From Rothia mucilaginosa (GTDB taxonomy: Bacteria; Actinomycetota; Actinomycetes; Actinomycetales; Micrococcaceae), in contig NZ_CABFLY010000005.1 in assembly GCF_901875305.1 (NCBI RefSeq), positions 1 to 64,000 on the forward strand: DNA of 64,000 bases, written 5' to 3'. The position numbers and the translations under genes are program-made. A model generated the notes under the pieces. The model made no database searches and was not told the DNA's origin. It worked only from the letters and a program-made list of their open reading frames with translations. Of this stretch, positions 25,882 to 36,700 are shown one piece after another. The first letter of the stretch is position 1. Each line of letters opens with the position of its first letter.

Positions 25882-27222
25882 CTAGGCGGATGCGGCCGCA
25901 GCGGCCGCGGCAGGCAGGGCCGAGATGATGCGGTCCATCGCCTCATCGTCGTGGGCGGCAGAGACGAACCAGGCCTCGAACGCGCTCGGCGGCAGGTACA
26001 CGCCGGACTCCAGCATCGAGTGGAAGAACGCGGTGTAGCGGTCGGTGGCCGAAGCCTTGACGTCCGCGTAGTTGTGCACGCCCTTCTCGGAAGTGCCGAA
26101 GGCCACCGAGAAGAGGTTACCGGCGTTCTGGATGGAGTGATCCACACCCGCGGCGGTGAACGCCTCGGTCAGAGCCTGACGCAGCTGGGCGCTGCGGGCA
26201 TCCAGGGTCTTGTAGACCTGCTCGTCGGCCAGGGTCAGGGTCTTGATGCCTGCGGCCACCGACAGCGGGTTACCCGAGAGGGTACCGGCCTGGTAGACCG
26301 GGCCGACCGGGGCCAGGTACTCCATGATGCGGCGCTTACCGGCCAGGGCCGCGATGGGCATGCCACCACCGATAACCTTGCCGAAGGTGAAAATATCGGG
26401 AACCCAGCCGCCGTCCTCGGGGGCAGCGTAACCCCAGTAACCGGCCGAGGAGACACGGAAACCGGTCAGCACCTCGTCAAAAATGACGAGCGCGCCGTTG
26501 GCGTGGGCAATCTCGTGCAGGCCGCGGTTGAAGCCGGGCTCGGGGGCGACCACGCCCATGTTGCAGGGGGCCGCCTCGGTAATGACGGCGGCAATCTGAC
26601 CCTCGTGGGTTTCGAAGGCCTCGCGCACGGCGTCCAGGTCGTTGTAGGGCAGCACGATGGTCTCGGCGGCGGTTGCGGCAGTCACGCCAGCAGAACCGGG
26701 CAACGCCAAAGTAGCCACACCCGAACCAGCCTCGGAGAGCAGCGCATCCACGTGACCGTGGTAGCAGCCGGCAAACTTAATGATCTTGTCGCGGCCGGTC
26801 ACACCGCGCGCCAGACGAATCGCAGTCATGGTCGCCTCGGTACCCGTGGACACCATGCGCACCTGCTCAATTGCGCCGGGAATCACCGCGTTAATACGGT
26901 TGACCACCAGCTCAGCCTCCGGCGCGCTCGCCGCACCGAAGGACAGGCCGCGTGCGGCGGCCTGCTGGACGGCCTCCACGACCTGCGGGTGCACGTGGCC
27001 CAGAATCGACGGGCCCCAGGAGCAGACCAGGTCAACGTACTCGTTGCCGTCCGCGTCGTATAGGTAGGGGCCCTTAGCCTTCGCGGCGAAGGCGGGGGTG
27101 CCGCCCACGGAGTTGAAGGCGCGCACCGGGGAGTTCACGCCGCCGGGAATCACCGCGCGGGAACGCTCGAATAGCTTCTCGCTGGCTTCGTGGTGTAGCG
27201 GGTGGGTGGGGGAGGGAGTCAT
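25882..27222 (-). CDS. hemL: glutamate-1-semialdehyde 2,1-aminomutase
   Basis: 446 residues, class III PLP aminotransferase fold. Converts glutamate-1-semialdehyde to 5-aminolevulinate. Seen: [10 protein letters not shown] at the N-terminus, the PLP-binding lysine K282 in [11 protein letters not shown], and FDEVLTGFR upstream. The C-terminus ends in a poly-Ala stretch. ATG 27222 (AAAGG about 10 bases upstream) is preferred over a TTG 30 bases further out. It is transcribed opposite to the hem operon and apart from it by 3.6 kb of unrelated genes. Many Micrococcaceae keep hemL directly behind hemB in the same direction, so this points to an inversion or insertion. Confidence 0.94.
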   Translation of the reverse strand: MTPSPTHPLHHEASEKLFERSRAVIPGGVNSPVRAFNSVGGTPAFAAKAKGPYLYDADGNEYVDLVCSWGPSILGHVHPQVVEAVQQAAARGLSFGAASAPEAELVVNRINAVIPGAIEQVRMVSTGTEATMTAIRLARGVTGRDKIIKFAGCYHGHVDALLSEAGSGVATLALPGSAGVTAATAAETIVLPYNDLDAVREAFETHEGQIAAVITEAAPCNMGVVAPEPGFNRGLHEIAHANGALVIFDEVLTGFRVSSAGYWGYAAPEDGGWVPDIFTFGKVIGGGMPIAALAGKRRIMEYLAPVGPVYQAGTLSGNPLSVAAGIKTLTLADEQVYKTLDARSAQLRQALTEAFTAAGVDHSIQNAGNLFSVAFGTSEKGVHNYADVKASATDRYTAFFHSMLESGVYLPPSAFEAWFVSAAHDDEAMDRIISALPAAAAAAASA

Positions 27223-27449
27223 CGTATCGGTGCCTTTCAAACGAGACGGCAAACTAAAGAATTACAGGGGACGATGCGCGATAAGGCGGCAGAGCCCGCG
27301 CGCCACTAACGTCCCGTACCCTAACCATCATAGGTGTTTCAGGTAAACCGTAGATGACAAGCATCTGAACGTACCGAAAGGTGACGACAAAACACGTCTG
27401 ACGAGCGGGGCAATGGACGGGGAATGTAACGGGCCAGCGCATGGCCACA

Positions 27450-28829
27450 CTAGCGCAGGTGCCGGTCGGTATCCAGACGGTTCAGCACCTGAGTGTCCTG
27501 ATCAAACAGCCAGTTCTTATCAAAGAGCAGACGCACAAACGCCAGGCCCATACCCAACGCCATGAAAATCAGCAGGGACTGCACAAAACCGCTCGCCGCC
27601 GAATACATGTCGCCGCTAGCAAAATGCGACATCGAACGGTAGAACGGAACACCCGGGACCATCGTCACCACCGCCGGAACCGACAGAGAAATACGCGTGT
27701 ACTTACGCTGGTGCAGCGGCGCCACAATCTCAGCCAAAATACCCACACCAAACACGGCAATCGTCGCCGCCATATGCGCGGGCATGCCCGCCTCCACCAT
27801 ATGAATACGGACGGGGTTCGCCACCGCAGCAATCACGCCACCCCACACACACGCCACCGGGGAAGCAGCAAAAAGCATCGCGAAGCCAGCCGCCGCAACA
27901 CCCGAGGAAAGCACCTGCAGAACCAAATACAGGGTCGGGTCAAGGTTAAGAGGCGCAGGAGCCGTCAACGGCAGGTGGAACAGCGAACCCAAAACCCACA
28001 CTGCAAACGACGCACTCAGCAACAACAAACCCACATAGGTTAGACGCGAAATACCCGCCAAAAAGTCCATGCGGGAAATATCGAGCATGCCCGTCACCAT
28101 GGGGAAGCCCGGCACCAGAAACAGGATTGATGAGATAAAACCAACCATGTGGTGCGAGCTGACGAGACCAGTCGCAACCAGCAGGTGCACCAACGCAATA
28201 TACAGGCCAGCCCCCAGGAAGCCGCACGCCATCCACGTTGCCAAATGGCTCACCCCGCGCTTGAGCAGGGTCGAACGCAAAAACTGGCCGGCACCGGCCG
28301 CAACGAACACGACCGAGCACTCCACCAGACCGCCACGGTTCAAAAATGCGAACCCGGCACAGGCCACAGCAGAAGCCCAGGACAGCATCCAGCGGGTGTA
28401 GAGCGGCTTAGCTGAGTCAATACGGTCCAGCTCGGCGTTCGCCTCCGCCGGGGTGATTTTTTCAGGAAGCTCAGAAATGAACTTGCCCAGCTGATCGATC
28501 TTGTGGGCGTTAATGCCCATGGTGCGCTGCTCGGCCACCTCGGTGCGGAAGTTACCGTCGGTGTACGAAGAGGTGGAAATCTCGGTGAAGGTCACCTGCG
28601 CGTGATGCTCCTTCAATCCCACAGCCTTCGCCAGGCGCGACATGGACGCCTTAATGCGGTACGCGCTCGCACCCGACTTCATCAGGATGCGGCCCAGGCG
28701 GAGCACCACCTGCGACTGCGCGACCAGGTGCTCGTGCGCGAGGCGGCTCGACCCGAGGTAGATGCTTCGGGTGTTCGTGTCGTAGTACTGTTCTGTGGAA
28801 TCTGAGGGGTTGCTGGGCTGATGATCCAT
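27450..28829 (-). CDS. thrE: threonine/serine exporter family protein (ThrE)
   Basis: 459 residues. Residues about 35-140 form the soluble DUF1212 domain (LGRILMKSGASAYRIKASMSRLA), followed by about ten hydrophobic segments in two groups of five (ThrE and DUF3815 halves), including VPGFPMVTGMLDISRMD and VTMVPGVPFYRS. It is predicted to export Thr and Ser by proton motive force. Ribosome site GGAG with ATG 28829. Stands 227 bases after the hemL promoter region and 101 bases downstream of the exonuclease gene. Confidence 0.85.
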   Translation of the reverse strand: MDHQPSNPSDSTEQYYDTNTRSIYLGSSRLAHEHLVAQSQVVLRLGRILMKSGASAYRIKASMSRLAKAVGLKEHHAQVTFTEISTSSYTDGNFRTEVAEQRTMGINAHKIDQLGKFISELPEKITPAEANAELDRIDSAKPLYTRWMLSWASAVACAGFAFLNRGGLVECSVVFVAAGAGQFLRSTLLKRGVSHLATWMACGFLGAGLYIALVHLLVATGLVSSHHMVGFISSILFLVPGFPMVTGMLDISRMDFLAGISRLTYVGLLLLSASFAVWVLGSLFHLPLTAPAPLNLDPTLYLVLQVLSSGVAAAGFAMLFAASPVACVWGGVIAAVANPVRIHMVEAGMPAHMAATIAVFGVGILAEIVAPLHQRKYTRISLSVPAVVTMVPGVPFYRSMSHFASGDMYSAASGFVQSLLIFMALGMGLAFVRLLFDKNWLFDQDTQVLNRLDTDRHLR

Positions 28830-28930
28830 TAAAAACTCCGTGGCGCGCCGTCGTATGTGTAGTGGGGTTCGTGTACGTCCTTCACTAGGATAGGCGAGAT
28901 ACCACGGAGGTGGTAGCGGCGGGGCGCCCC

Positions 28931-29626
28931 TTACCGGCGGACGGGCCAGCGGCCGTCAATGACCTCGGATTCCTTGCCCGGCTGCGTGCGCAACCACGCC
29001 TGGAAGCTTGCCGCCTGCTCGGCCGCCCACTGCACCTGCTGTTCGTGCAGCTGGTGGGCGTCCACGTCGAGGACCTGCGGGAACTGTTCGGTGAGCTTGA
29101 CGAGCAGGCGCTCTGCGGCCAGGGCATCATCGGCGGAGGTGTGCGCATTCTCTAGGGAGACACCGTACTCGGCGGCCAGCACCTCGAGGGTGCGCTTGCC
29201 GCGCTTGCGGGGAATTACGTGCTTGTGCAGAACGTACGGGTCAAGCACCGCGCCGGGCGGCAGCTCACCGTTTGCGATGCCGTAGCGCAGCATCTCGTGG
29301 TGGAGCACCGAGAAGTCATAGGCGGCGTTGAACGCGATGATGGGCACGCCGTCGAGGTTGAGCGCGCCGATTGCGCCGGCAAGCTCCCACACGACCTCGC
29401 GGGCGGGGCGGCCGTGCTCGCGGGCGTACTCGGTGGTGATGCCGTGCACGGCGGCGGCACCGGCGGGGATTTCAACGCCGGGGTCAGCCAGCCACTCGCC
29501 GCGGCGCACCACATTACCCTGAGGGTCCAGCAGGATCAGGGAAGCAGTCACGATGCGGGCGGTGGTGACGTCCACACCGGTGGTCTCAAGGTCAAAGGTG
29601 GCGCGCAGGCCGTTCATCCAGGTCAT
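28931..29626 (-). CDS. DnaQ-like 3'-5' exonuclease (DEDDh)
   Basis: 231 residues. ExoI motif D12-L-E14 (TFDLETTG), ExoII Asp in FNAAYDFSVL, ExoIII HTSADDALAA with the DEDDh histidine. Resembles DNA polymerase III epsilon proofreading subunits and stand-alone relatives of actinobacteria. The C-terminal 50 residues are a helical extension. ATG 29626 follows a -10 box TAGTCT by exactly 6 bases without a ribosome site, so the mRNA is probably leaderless. Diverges from adnA across a 206-base control region. Confidence 0.85.
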   Translation of the reverse strand: MTWMNGLRATFDLETTGVDVTTARIVTASLILLDPQGNVVRRGEWLADPGVEIPAGAAAVHGITTEYAREHGRPAREVVWELAGAIGALNLDGVPIIAFNAAYDFSVLHHEMLRYGIANGELPPGAVLDPYVLHKHVIPRKRGKRTLEVLAAEYGVSLENAHTSADDALAAERLLVKLTEQFPQVLDVDAHQLHEQQVQWAAEQAASFQAWLRTQPGKESEVIDGRWPVRR

Positions 29627-29632
29627 GCTATA

Positions 29633-29638
29633 AGACTA
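29633..29638 (-). promoter_or_regulatory. -10 box of a leaderless exonuclease promoter
   Basis: TAGTCT on the minus strand, 6 bases (TATAGC) before ATG 29626. Confidence 0.5.
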
Positions 29639-29789
29639 ACCCAGCGGCGAAGAAGGCGCGCGCCGGTTCGTTACGCGCGCACGCGGTATAGATACGGATG
29701 CGGGAGGGAACGAACCGCCACAGGGTCCTAGACAGGGAACAGGGAGGGGCGGGGAGAGAAGAGAACACCCAAAGTCGGCCCCGAATGAC

Positions 29790-29814
29790 GGGCGGCGGGG
29801 CGGACCCGCCGCCC
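29790..29814. promoter_or_regulatory. GC-rich palindrome in the adnA promoter region
   Basis: GGGCGGCGGG (29790-29799) is a perfect inverted repeat of CCCGCCGCCC (29805-29814), loop GCGGA. It occupies the place of the -35 region for the adnA -10 box at 29821-29826, so it could be an operator for a repressor. It has no U tract and is not a terminator of either divergent gene. Confidence 0.5.
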
Positions 29815-29820
29815 ACCCGA

Positions 29821-29826
29821 TAGACT
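29821..29826 (+). promoter_or_regulatory. -10 box of a leaderless adnA promoter
   Basis: TAGACT, 6 bases (GAAGCC) before ATG 29833. No ribosome site. Confidence 0.5.
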
Positions 29827-29832
29827 GAAGCC

Positions 29833-32800
29833 ATGACAACTCAACTGCTCACCGGCATCCCCGGCACAGGCAAGACCCATCACCTCACCCAACGCGCCCT
29901 GCGCTACCTCACCGACGGGCTCGACCCCGCCCGCCTGCTCATCCTCGCACCCACCCGCACCGCCGCGACCCGCATGCGAGACGCCATCGCCGCCGCCAGC
30001 GACCGCAGCCTCTCCGTAGCACCCACCCGCGCCTGGGCAGCCTACGCCTTCGACCTGCTCAAACGCGCCCAAACCCGCGGGCTCCTCACCGGCGTCGAAG
30101 GCAACCTCAAACTCCTCTCCGGCCCCGAACAAGACGTCATCATCGGCGAACTACTCGCCAACCACGCCGCCGGCATCGCCCCCGGCCCCGCCTGGCCCGA
30201 CACCCTCCGCGAAGCCCTACCCACCCGCGGCTTCCGCCACGAAATCCGCGACTTCTTCGACCGCATGGCAGAATACGACCTCACCGCCGAAGACGTCCAA
30301 GCCCTCGCCCGCGACTACAACCGACCCATCTGGGCCGCCCTCGCCCAACTACACACCGAATACCGCGCCGTGCGAGCCCTCCGCGCCAAAAACGCCTACG
30401 ACCCGGCAGTACTCATCAACGACGCCTGCCGCCTGCTACTGCGCAACCCCGAATTCCTCGCCGAAGAACGCCGCCGCTACGACCTCATCCTCATCGACGA
30501 CGTGCAGGAACTCAGCCCCTCCACCTACCGCCTGCTACGCCTCATCGCCGCCGAAGAGCCGCCCGCAGACGCCGCCGCACTGGCCGCAGAACACCCAGAG
30601 GTCTTCGCCGCCGCCCCCGAAGTCATCATGACCTACAGCGACGAAGCCGTCGTCCAAGGCTTCCGCGGCGCACGCCCCGACCTGGTGCGCACGCTACCCG
30701 AAAGCTTCCCGCACCTGGCCGAACGCACCCTAACCACCTCCTACCGTCTGCCCGCACTCATGATGCCGCTTGTGGCAGATATTCGCCGCCGCCTGCCGCG
30801 CTACAGCCGCTACGTGCCCGCCGCAGAGACGGACGGGCAGAAGACCCCCGCAACCTTCGGACGCATCAACACCACCCCCGCCGATGAAGCCCTCACTTGG
30901 GGCGCCGTGGACGAGCCGCTACTACACCTGGGCGCCGACGGCAAAATCCTCGACCCCGCGCATTACCGCACCGCACCCGCCGGCGTGTATAAGTATGCGC
31001 TCGCCAGCACTCAGGACGAGGCGAACCTGCTCGCCCAGCTGCTACTCGAAGACCGCATCTACGGCAACCGCCCCTACCGCGAGAGCGCCATCATCGTGCG
31101 CAACGGCGCGGACGTGGCGCGCATCCGCCGGGTGCTCTCGGCCAGCGGTATTCCCTCACGCACCTCCGCCGCCCTCGTGCCGGTGCGCGACGAACCCGCC
31201 GTGCGCCCCTTCCTCGACGCGCTCAGCCTGCTCGTCTACGCCCGCAAGCGCGGCGAGAAAGCCCTCAACCCCGCCGTCACCGGCGCAGGCTACGAGGCCC
31301 TGAGCCCCGACGAGGCCGAAGAAATCATGCGCAAGAGCCTCGACGACGTTATCGCCGAAGAAAACCGTTCCAACCCCCTCAACGGGGCGAACAGCGCCAT
31401 CACCCTGCTCACCTCGCGGCTCGGCGGCGCATCCAGCATGGACGTGCGGCGACTCCGCCAGCAGCTACGATCCGTCGAACTGCAGACCGGCGGCCACCGC
31501 CCCAGCGACGACCTGCTCCTGGGCGCACTGCTCCACCCCGAAACCCTGCCCGCCGAGGGCGTGGGGCGCGCCGCGCACCGCATCGCCGCCGTGCTCTCCG
31601 CCGGACGTAAAGCACTCGCCCGCCCCGACTCCACCAGCACCGAAGTGCTCTGGGCACTCTGGGAAGCTAGCGGCCTCGAAAAAACCTGGGTCGCCCAGTC
31701 GCGCGGCGCGGGCCCCGAAGCCGACGCCGCCCACCGCAACCTCGACGCCATGATTGGCCTCTTTGAAGCCGCCAGCCGATTCGACGAGCAGATGCGCGGC
31801 GCCGGGGCCGAACAATTCCTCGACTTCATCGACGCGCAAGACCTACCCATGGACACCCTCGCCGCCCGCGGCGTACGCCAGGACGCGGTGGAAATCCTCA
31901 CCCCCGCCCTGGCCGCAGGCCAATCCTGGCGCACCGTATATGTATGCGGCCTGCAAGAGGGCAGCTGGCCCAACACCACCGTACGCGGCTCCCTGCTGGG
32001 CACCGGCGACCTGATCGACATCTGCGACGCCAGGATGCGCCAGCCCGCCCCCGCTAACCCCGACGCACAGGCAGAAGGGCAGCAGGTGCCGCCCGCGCGC
32101 ATCCGTAGCTACCCCGAGCGCGTGCGCGACACCCGCCACGACGAGCTGCGCATGTTCGCCGTTGCCGCGACCCGAGCCAGCACCCGCCTGGTGCTAACCG
32201 CCGTGCGCAACGAGGACGAAGCCCCCGGCGAGTTCTTCGACTTCGTGGTGCCCACCGACGCCGAGAACGAGTCGCCCGAGGTACCCATCACCCGCGTGCG
32301 CCGCCCCGCCACCCTGCGCTCGCTCGTGGCGGAGCTGCGCCGCACCCTCGTGGAGGATGCGCTCACCGCCATGAGCGCCGAGGACGCCGAGCTGAAGAAC
32401 GCGGCCGGCTCGCCGCGACCCGAAGCCCACGCGCCCGACGCCCCCAACACCGCAGAGGATGCGCTGAACCCGGAAGCCGCCCTGAACCCCGAGGCTGCGG
32501 CCTTCCGCTTCGACGCCGCATCGCGCACCCTGGCCCGCCTGGCCCGCGTGCAGGCGCCCGGTGCATCCCCCGAGCAATGGTGGGGCCTGCTGCCGCTGTC
32601 GAGCACTGAACCGTTCTTCGCCCGCCCCGCCCACAACACGCCGGAAAACGACACCGACGGAAACGCCCCCGACGAGGGGCGACGCACCATTGCGCTCTCG
32701 CCCTCGCGCCTGGAAACCATCCACAACTCCCCGCTGGACTGGCTGGTATCCGCCGCCCGCGCCGAGGCCCAGACCGACCTGTCCCGCTCCCTCGGCACGC

Positions 32801-33642
32801 TCGTGCACGCCATCGCCGAGGAGTACCCGACCGGCACCCTCGAAGAGCTCCAAACCGCCCTCGACAAGCGCATTAGCTCCCTCGGCGTGCCCGCCCGAAG
32901 GGAGGACGAGAGCGAAGAAGAATACCGCGAACGCGTGCCCTGGGAAGCCTACGCCCTCTACGAGCGGGCCAAGCGCATGATTCTGCGCCTGAGCTACTAC
33001 TACCGCCTGCACATGGGTGATGCCGGCTGGCAGAACCTCGGTGTTGAGGGCTCCTTCGCGGTGCGCGTGCCCGTACCCTTCGACCCGCGGGGAGAAGTTG
33101 GCGAGCTGGATGCCCTGCTCACCGGCCGCGTGGACCGCCTCGAAGGTACCGCCCCGGCCGAAGACGGCACCCACCGCTACGCCATTGTTGATCTGAAAAC
33201 CGGCAAATCCAAGCCAGACGGTAAAACCATGCAAACCCACCCGCAGCTGGCCGCTTACCAAATCGCGGTGGAGGCCGGTGCGGGCGAACAACTGGAAGAG
33301 CGTTACCGTGCCGAAGCCGCCGCCCTAGAAGCAGGCGAACCGCTACCGGATGCCCGCCCGCAGGAGCTGGAGTACACCGGCTACACGGGTCGTTCCGGAG
33401 GCGCGGCGCTCGTGCAGCTGGGCGTCTCGGACGTGAACGATGACAGCAAGGCCCGCCTGCAGGTTCAGCCCGCGCTGGAGGATAACGACGAATGGGCCGT
33501 GGACCTGGTGCAACGTGCCGCCGAGCTTATCGCCGGCGCGCAGGTGCAGACCCGCCACCGCGAAGGCACCCACGGGCACGGGTGCCGTCTGCCCGAGCTC
33601 TGCCCGATATGCACCCGCGGCCGCCAGGTGACTCAGCCCTAA
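29833..33642 (+). CDS. adnA: AdnA-type UvrD-like helicase/RecB-like nuclease subunit
   Basis: 1269 residues. One half of the actinobacterial AdnAB heterodimer that resects double-strand breaks. Walker A GIPGTGKT at residues 7-14; Walker B LILIDDVQEL near 217-227, i.e. DDVQ rather than DExQ. C-terminal RecB-family nuclease: His in LGTLVHAIAEE, Asp in GRVDRLEG, and IVDLKTGK near 1117. Three cysteines near the end (CRLPELCPIC) fit a RecB/AddB iron-sulfur staple. The fourth, expected at the head of the nuclease domain, is absent: the place reads SPSRLETIHNSPLDW where relatives have Cys before Pro. Gene order (adnA then adnB, later uvrD2) matches mycobacteria. Confidence 0.85.
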   Translation: MTTQLLTGIPGTGKTHHLTQRALRYLTDGLDPARLLILAPTRTAATRMRDAIAAASDRSLSVAPTRAWAAYAFDLLKRAQTRGLLTGVEGNLKLLSGPEQDVIIGELLANHAAGIAPGPAWPDTLREALPTRGFRHEIRDFFDRMAEYDLTAEDVQALARDYNRPIWAALAQLHTEYRAVRALRAKNAYDPAVLINDACRLLLRNPEFLAEERRRYDLILIDDVQELSPSTYRLLRLIAAEEPPADAAALAAEHPEVFAAAPEVIMTYSDEAVVQGFRGARPDLVRTLPESFPHLAERTLTTSYRLPALMMPLVADIRRRLPRYSRYVPAAETDGQKTPATFGRINTTPADEALTWGAVDEPLLHLGADGKILDPAHYRTAPAGVYKYALASTQDEANLLAQLLLEDRIYGNRPYRESAIIVRNGADVARIRRVLSASGIPSRTSAALVPVRDEPAVRPFLDALSLLVYARKRGEKALNPAVTGAGYEALSPDEAEEIMRKSLDDVIAEENRSNPLNGANSAITLLTSRLGGASSMDVRRLRQQLRSVELQTGGHRPSDDLLLGALLHPETLPAEGVGRAAHRIAAVLSAGRKALARPDSTSTEVLWALWEASGLEKTWVAQSRGAGPEADAAHRNLDAMIGLFEAASRFDEQMRGAGAEQFLDFIDAQDLPMDTLAARGVRQDAVEILTPALAAGQSWRTVYVCGLQEGSWPNTTVRGSLLGTGDLIDICDARMRQPAPANPDAQAEGQQVPPARIRSYPERVRDTRHDELRMFAVAATRASTRLVLTAVRNEDEAPGEFFDFVVPTDAENESPEVPITRVRRPATLRSLVAELRRTLVEDALTAMSAEDAELKNAAGSPRPEAHAPDAPNTAEDALNPEAALNPEAAAFRFDAASRTLARLARVQAPGASPEQWWGLLPLSSTEPFFARPAHNTPENDTDGNAPDEGRRTIALSPSRLETIHNSPLDWLVSAARAEAQTDLSRSLGTLVHAIAEEYPTGTLEELQTALDKRISSLGVPARREDESEEEYRERVPWEAYALYERAKRMILRLSYYYRLHMGDAGWQNLGVEGSFAVRVPVPFDPRGEVGELDALLTGRVDRLEGTAPAEDGTHRYAIVDLKTGKSKPDGKTMQTHPQLAAYQIAVEAGAGEQLEERYRAEAAALEAGEPLPDARPQELEYTGYTGRSGGAALVQLGVSDVNDDSKARLQVQPALEDNDEWAVDLVQRAAELIAGAQVQTRHREGTHGHGCRLPELCPICTRGRQVTQP

Positions 33643-33744
33643 CGCGGCGCGCACCCGACCGACCACTGACCGCGCACGCCGGTACCCCGGCACCGGTACG
33701 ACACGAACCATTCACTCACCCTCAACGACGAAAGATGAGGACCC

Positions 33745-36700
33745 ATGATCAACCCCACCACCGCCTCCGGGCAGTCGCTCACCCCCGCCCAGTGGTGCGA
33801 GCGCAACACCTGGCAATTCGCCGACGGCACGCTCCTGGCCGACCTGCCCGCAGGAGCAACCCCCGCGGGCGGCTACCGTAGCGCCCTCGACATCGCCGCG
33901 ATGCTCAACGGCCCCGACGGCAAGAAGCCCACACCCGAACAGATCCGCATGATTGAGGCCGGCCCCGCCCCGACCCTCGTCATCGCCGGCGCCGGTTCGG
34001 GTAAGACCGCAACCATGGTCGACCGCGTAATCTGGCTGGTCGACAACGGCTTCGTGCGCCCCGAGGAAGTGCTCGGCGTGACCTTCACCCGCAAGGCTGC
34101 GACCGAGCTACGCAACCGCATGCGCGCCGGCCTGAACACCCTGCGCCGTAGCCGCCGCCTCGAACCGACCGAGGAGGAGCTGCGCGAGGGCATCGCGGAC
34201 CCGACCGTGCTGACCTATCACTCCTACGCGAACAACCTCGTCAAGGAGTATGGCCTGCGCCTGGGCGTGGAGCAGGACGCGCAGATGCTCGGCGACGCGC
34301 AAAAATGGCAGCTGGCCGCGCAGATTGTGCAGTACTGGGAGGGTGAGCTGCCGCAGGATCAGGGCGGTGTACCCCTCTCAGCGGCCACCATGATTAACCA
34401 GCTGCTACAGCTTTCTGACGAGTGCGCCGAGCACCTGCGCGAGCCGCAGGAGGTCATCGACTTCTGCACCGAGCAGCTGGCCGCCTACGCCGCGGTGCCC
34501 GATTCTCGCCGCCCCGTCAAGAAAGAACGAGACATCCAGAAGGTTCAGCGACTCCTGCGTAACCGCCGGGTGTACGCGCAGATGGCGCAGAGCTACGCCC
34601 GCGTGAAGGCGCGCATGCAGGTGCTGGACTTCGGCGACCTCATGCGCCTGGCCGCGCGCATCGCCGAGGGCGACCCCGCGATTCGCGAGGGGGAGCGCGC
34701 CCGCTTCAAGGTGGTTCTGCTGGATGAGTTCCAGGACACCTCCCACGCGCAGATGCGCCTATTCTCCTCGATTTACGGGGCCGATGAGGCGGCCGGTATT
34801 CCCGCGCACCCCGTGATGGCGGTGGGCGACCCGAAACAGTCGATTTACGGCTTCCGCGGCGCCTCCGACGGCCAGATGTTCAGCTTCTACCGTCACTTCC
34901 CGACCCCGCACGCGCAGCCGCTCTTCCTGTCCGTGGCGTGGCGTAACGACATCTCAATTCTGAACGCTGCGAACCACGTGGCCGAAAAGCTCAAGGACGT
35001 TCCCGAGTGGGTGCGTGCGGTGCGCGGCGATATCAGTGCCGATCAGGTGCCCGACCTGCGCCCGCGTTGCGTTCTGGCCGGGGAGGAAGGCACGCCCGCC
35101 TTCGAGGAGGCCGCCTCCGGGATGACCGGTCGCGTGGAGATGACCTACTACGACTCCGATCGCGCGGAGGCCGCGGGCATCGCCGAGCGGATTGCCGGGA
35201 TGCGCGCCGAGGCCGTGCGCGAGTACGAACGGGCCTATGCGGCACACCGCGGCGGCGACGGCTCGGTGCGTCCATGCCTGAAGATGCCCGAGGTCGCCGT
35301 GCTGGCCCGCTCCCACGGCCAGCTGGACACGATTCGCGAGGAGTGCGAGCGCCTGAACATTCCGGTGCAGCAGGTGGGCCTGGGCGGCCTGCTCTCTCAG
35401 CCGGAGGTCGTCGATCTGGTTTCGGCGCTGCGCGTGCTGGCTGACCCGAACCGTTCGGATGCGCTGGCCCGCCTGCTCACGGGCGCCCGCTGGCGTTTGG
35501 GCGGTGCCGACCTGCTGGCGCTGGGGGATTGGGCGCAATCGCTGGTTCGAGAGCGTGAGCGGGCCCTGCGGGAGCAGATGGCCCTGCGCCTGCTCGAGGA
35601 AGCAGAGGAAGCAGAGGACGGCGCTTCCGAGGGCATCAGCCGAGGTGCCCGCGGCCGCCTGACCGCCGAGCATCTGCGCGCCGCCCAGGAACAGCTGGAC
35701 GAGGTGCTCAAGGGCGCGGTGGATGACTCCTCGGGGTACGTCTCGCTCATCGAGGCGGTCGAGAACCTGCCGCAGGACGGCCCGGACGGCGAACCCCTCT
35801 ACGGCGAACACTACCGCGGCCGCCGCTTCTCCCCGACGGCCTTGGAGCGCCTGCGCGCCTTCGCCGAGCAGATGCGCGTGCTCCGCGCGGGCCTGAGCGA
35901 CGACCTGGGCAACCTGCTCTATGAGATTGAACGCACGATGCTCCTGGACATCGAGCTGGCGGTCCGCCCGGGCACCGACCCGCTGGTGGCGCGCGCAAAC
36001 CTGGATGCCTTCCACGAGGTGGCCGCCGCCTACGGAATGTCGGCCCCGCGCATCAACGCCATGATTTACGCGGGCACCGACGGCGTGAGCGCGGAGGAGG
36101 GGGAGCCGGGCGCTCGCCGCTTTATGCTCTCCTCGGGCGGCGTGAGCTACGTGATGGGCTTCCTCGCCTGGCTGGAACGCGCGGACGACGAGGAGAAGGG
36201 CCTGGAGCTGGGCTCCATCGACCCAGATCCGAACGCCGTTCAGCTAATGACGATGCACGCCTCCAAGGGCCTGGAATGGGACCGCGTTTTCCTGCCGGGC
36301 CTGTGCGGCACCGTTGGCGGCGCGCAGACCCCGAACCTCTGGCAGATCACGGCCAACGTGGCCCTGCCCTGGCCCCTGCGCGGCGATAGCGAGTACCTGC
36401 CCTCAATCCTGGAGCGCCTCGACGAAATCGCGGAGTTCGAGGAAGCCAAGGAGCTCGAGGAATACCTGGAGGAACACAAGGGGGACGCCGGCGAGCACGC
36501 CGGCATGGAGGACCGCCGCCTCATGTACGTGGCGATGACCCGTGCCCGCAACCTGCTGGCTGTGAGTGCCTTCCGCTGGAAGAGCACCGCGAAGACCCCG
36601 CAGCCGGTCCAGCCCTTCTGGATGGAACTGCTGTGGACCCTGGCCGAAAGCTACCAGCGGTACGCCGAGGACACGGTGGCGTTCCCCTGGACCGCCCCGC

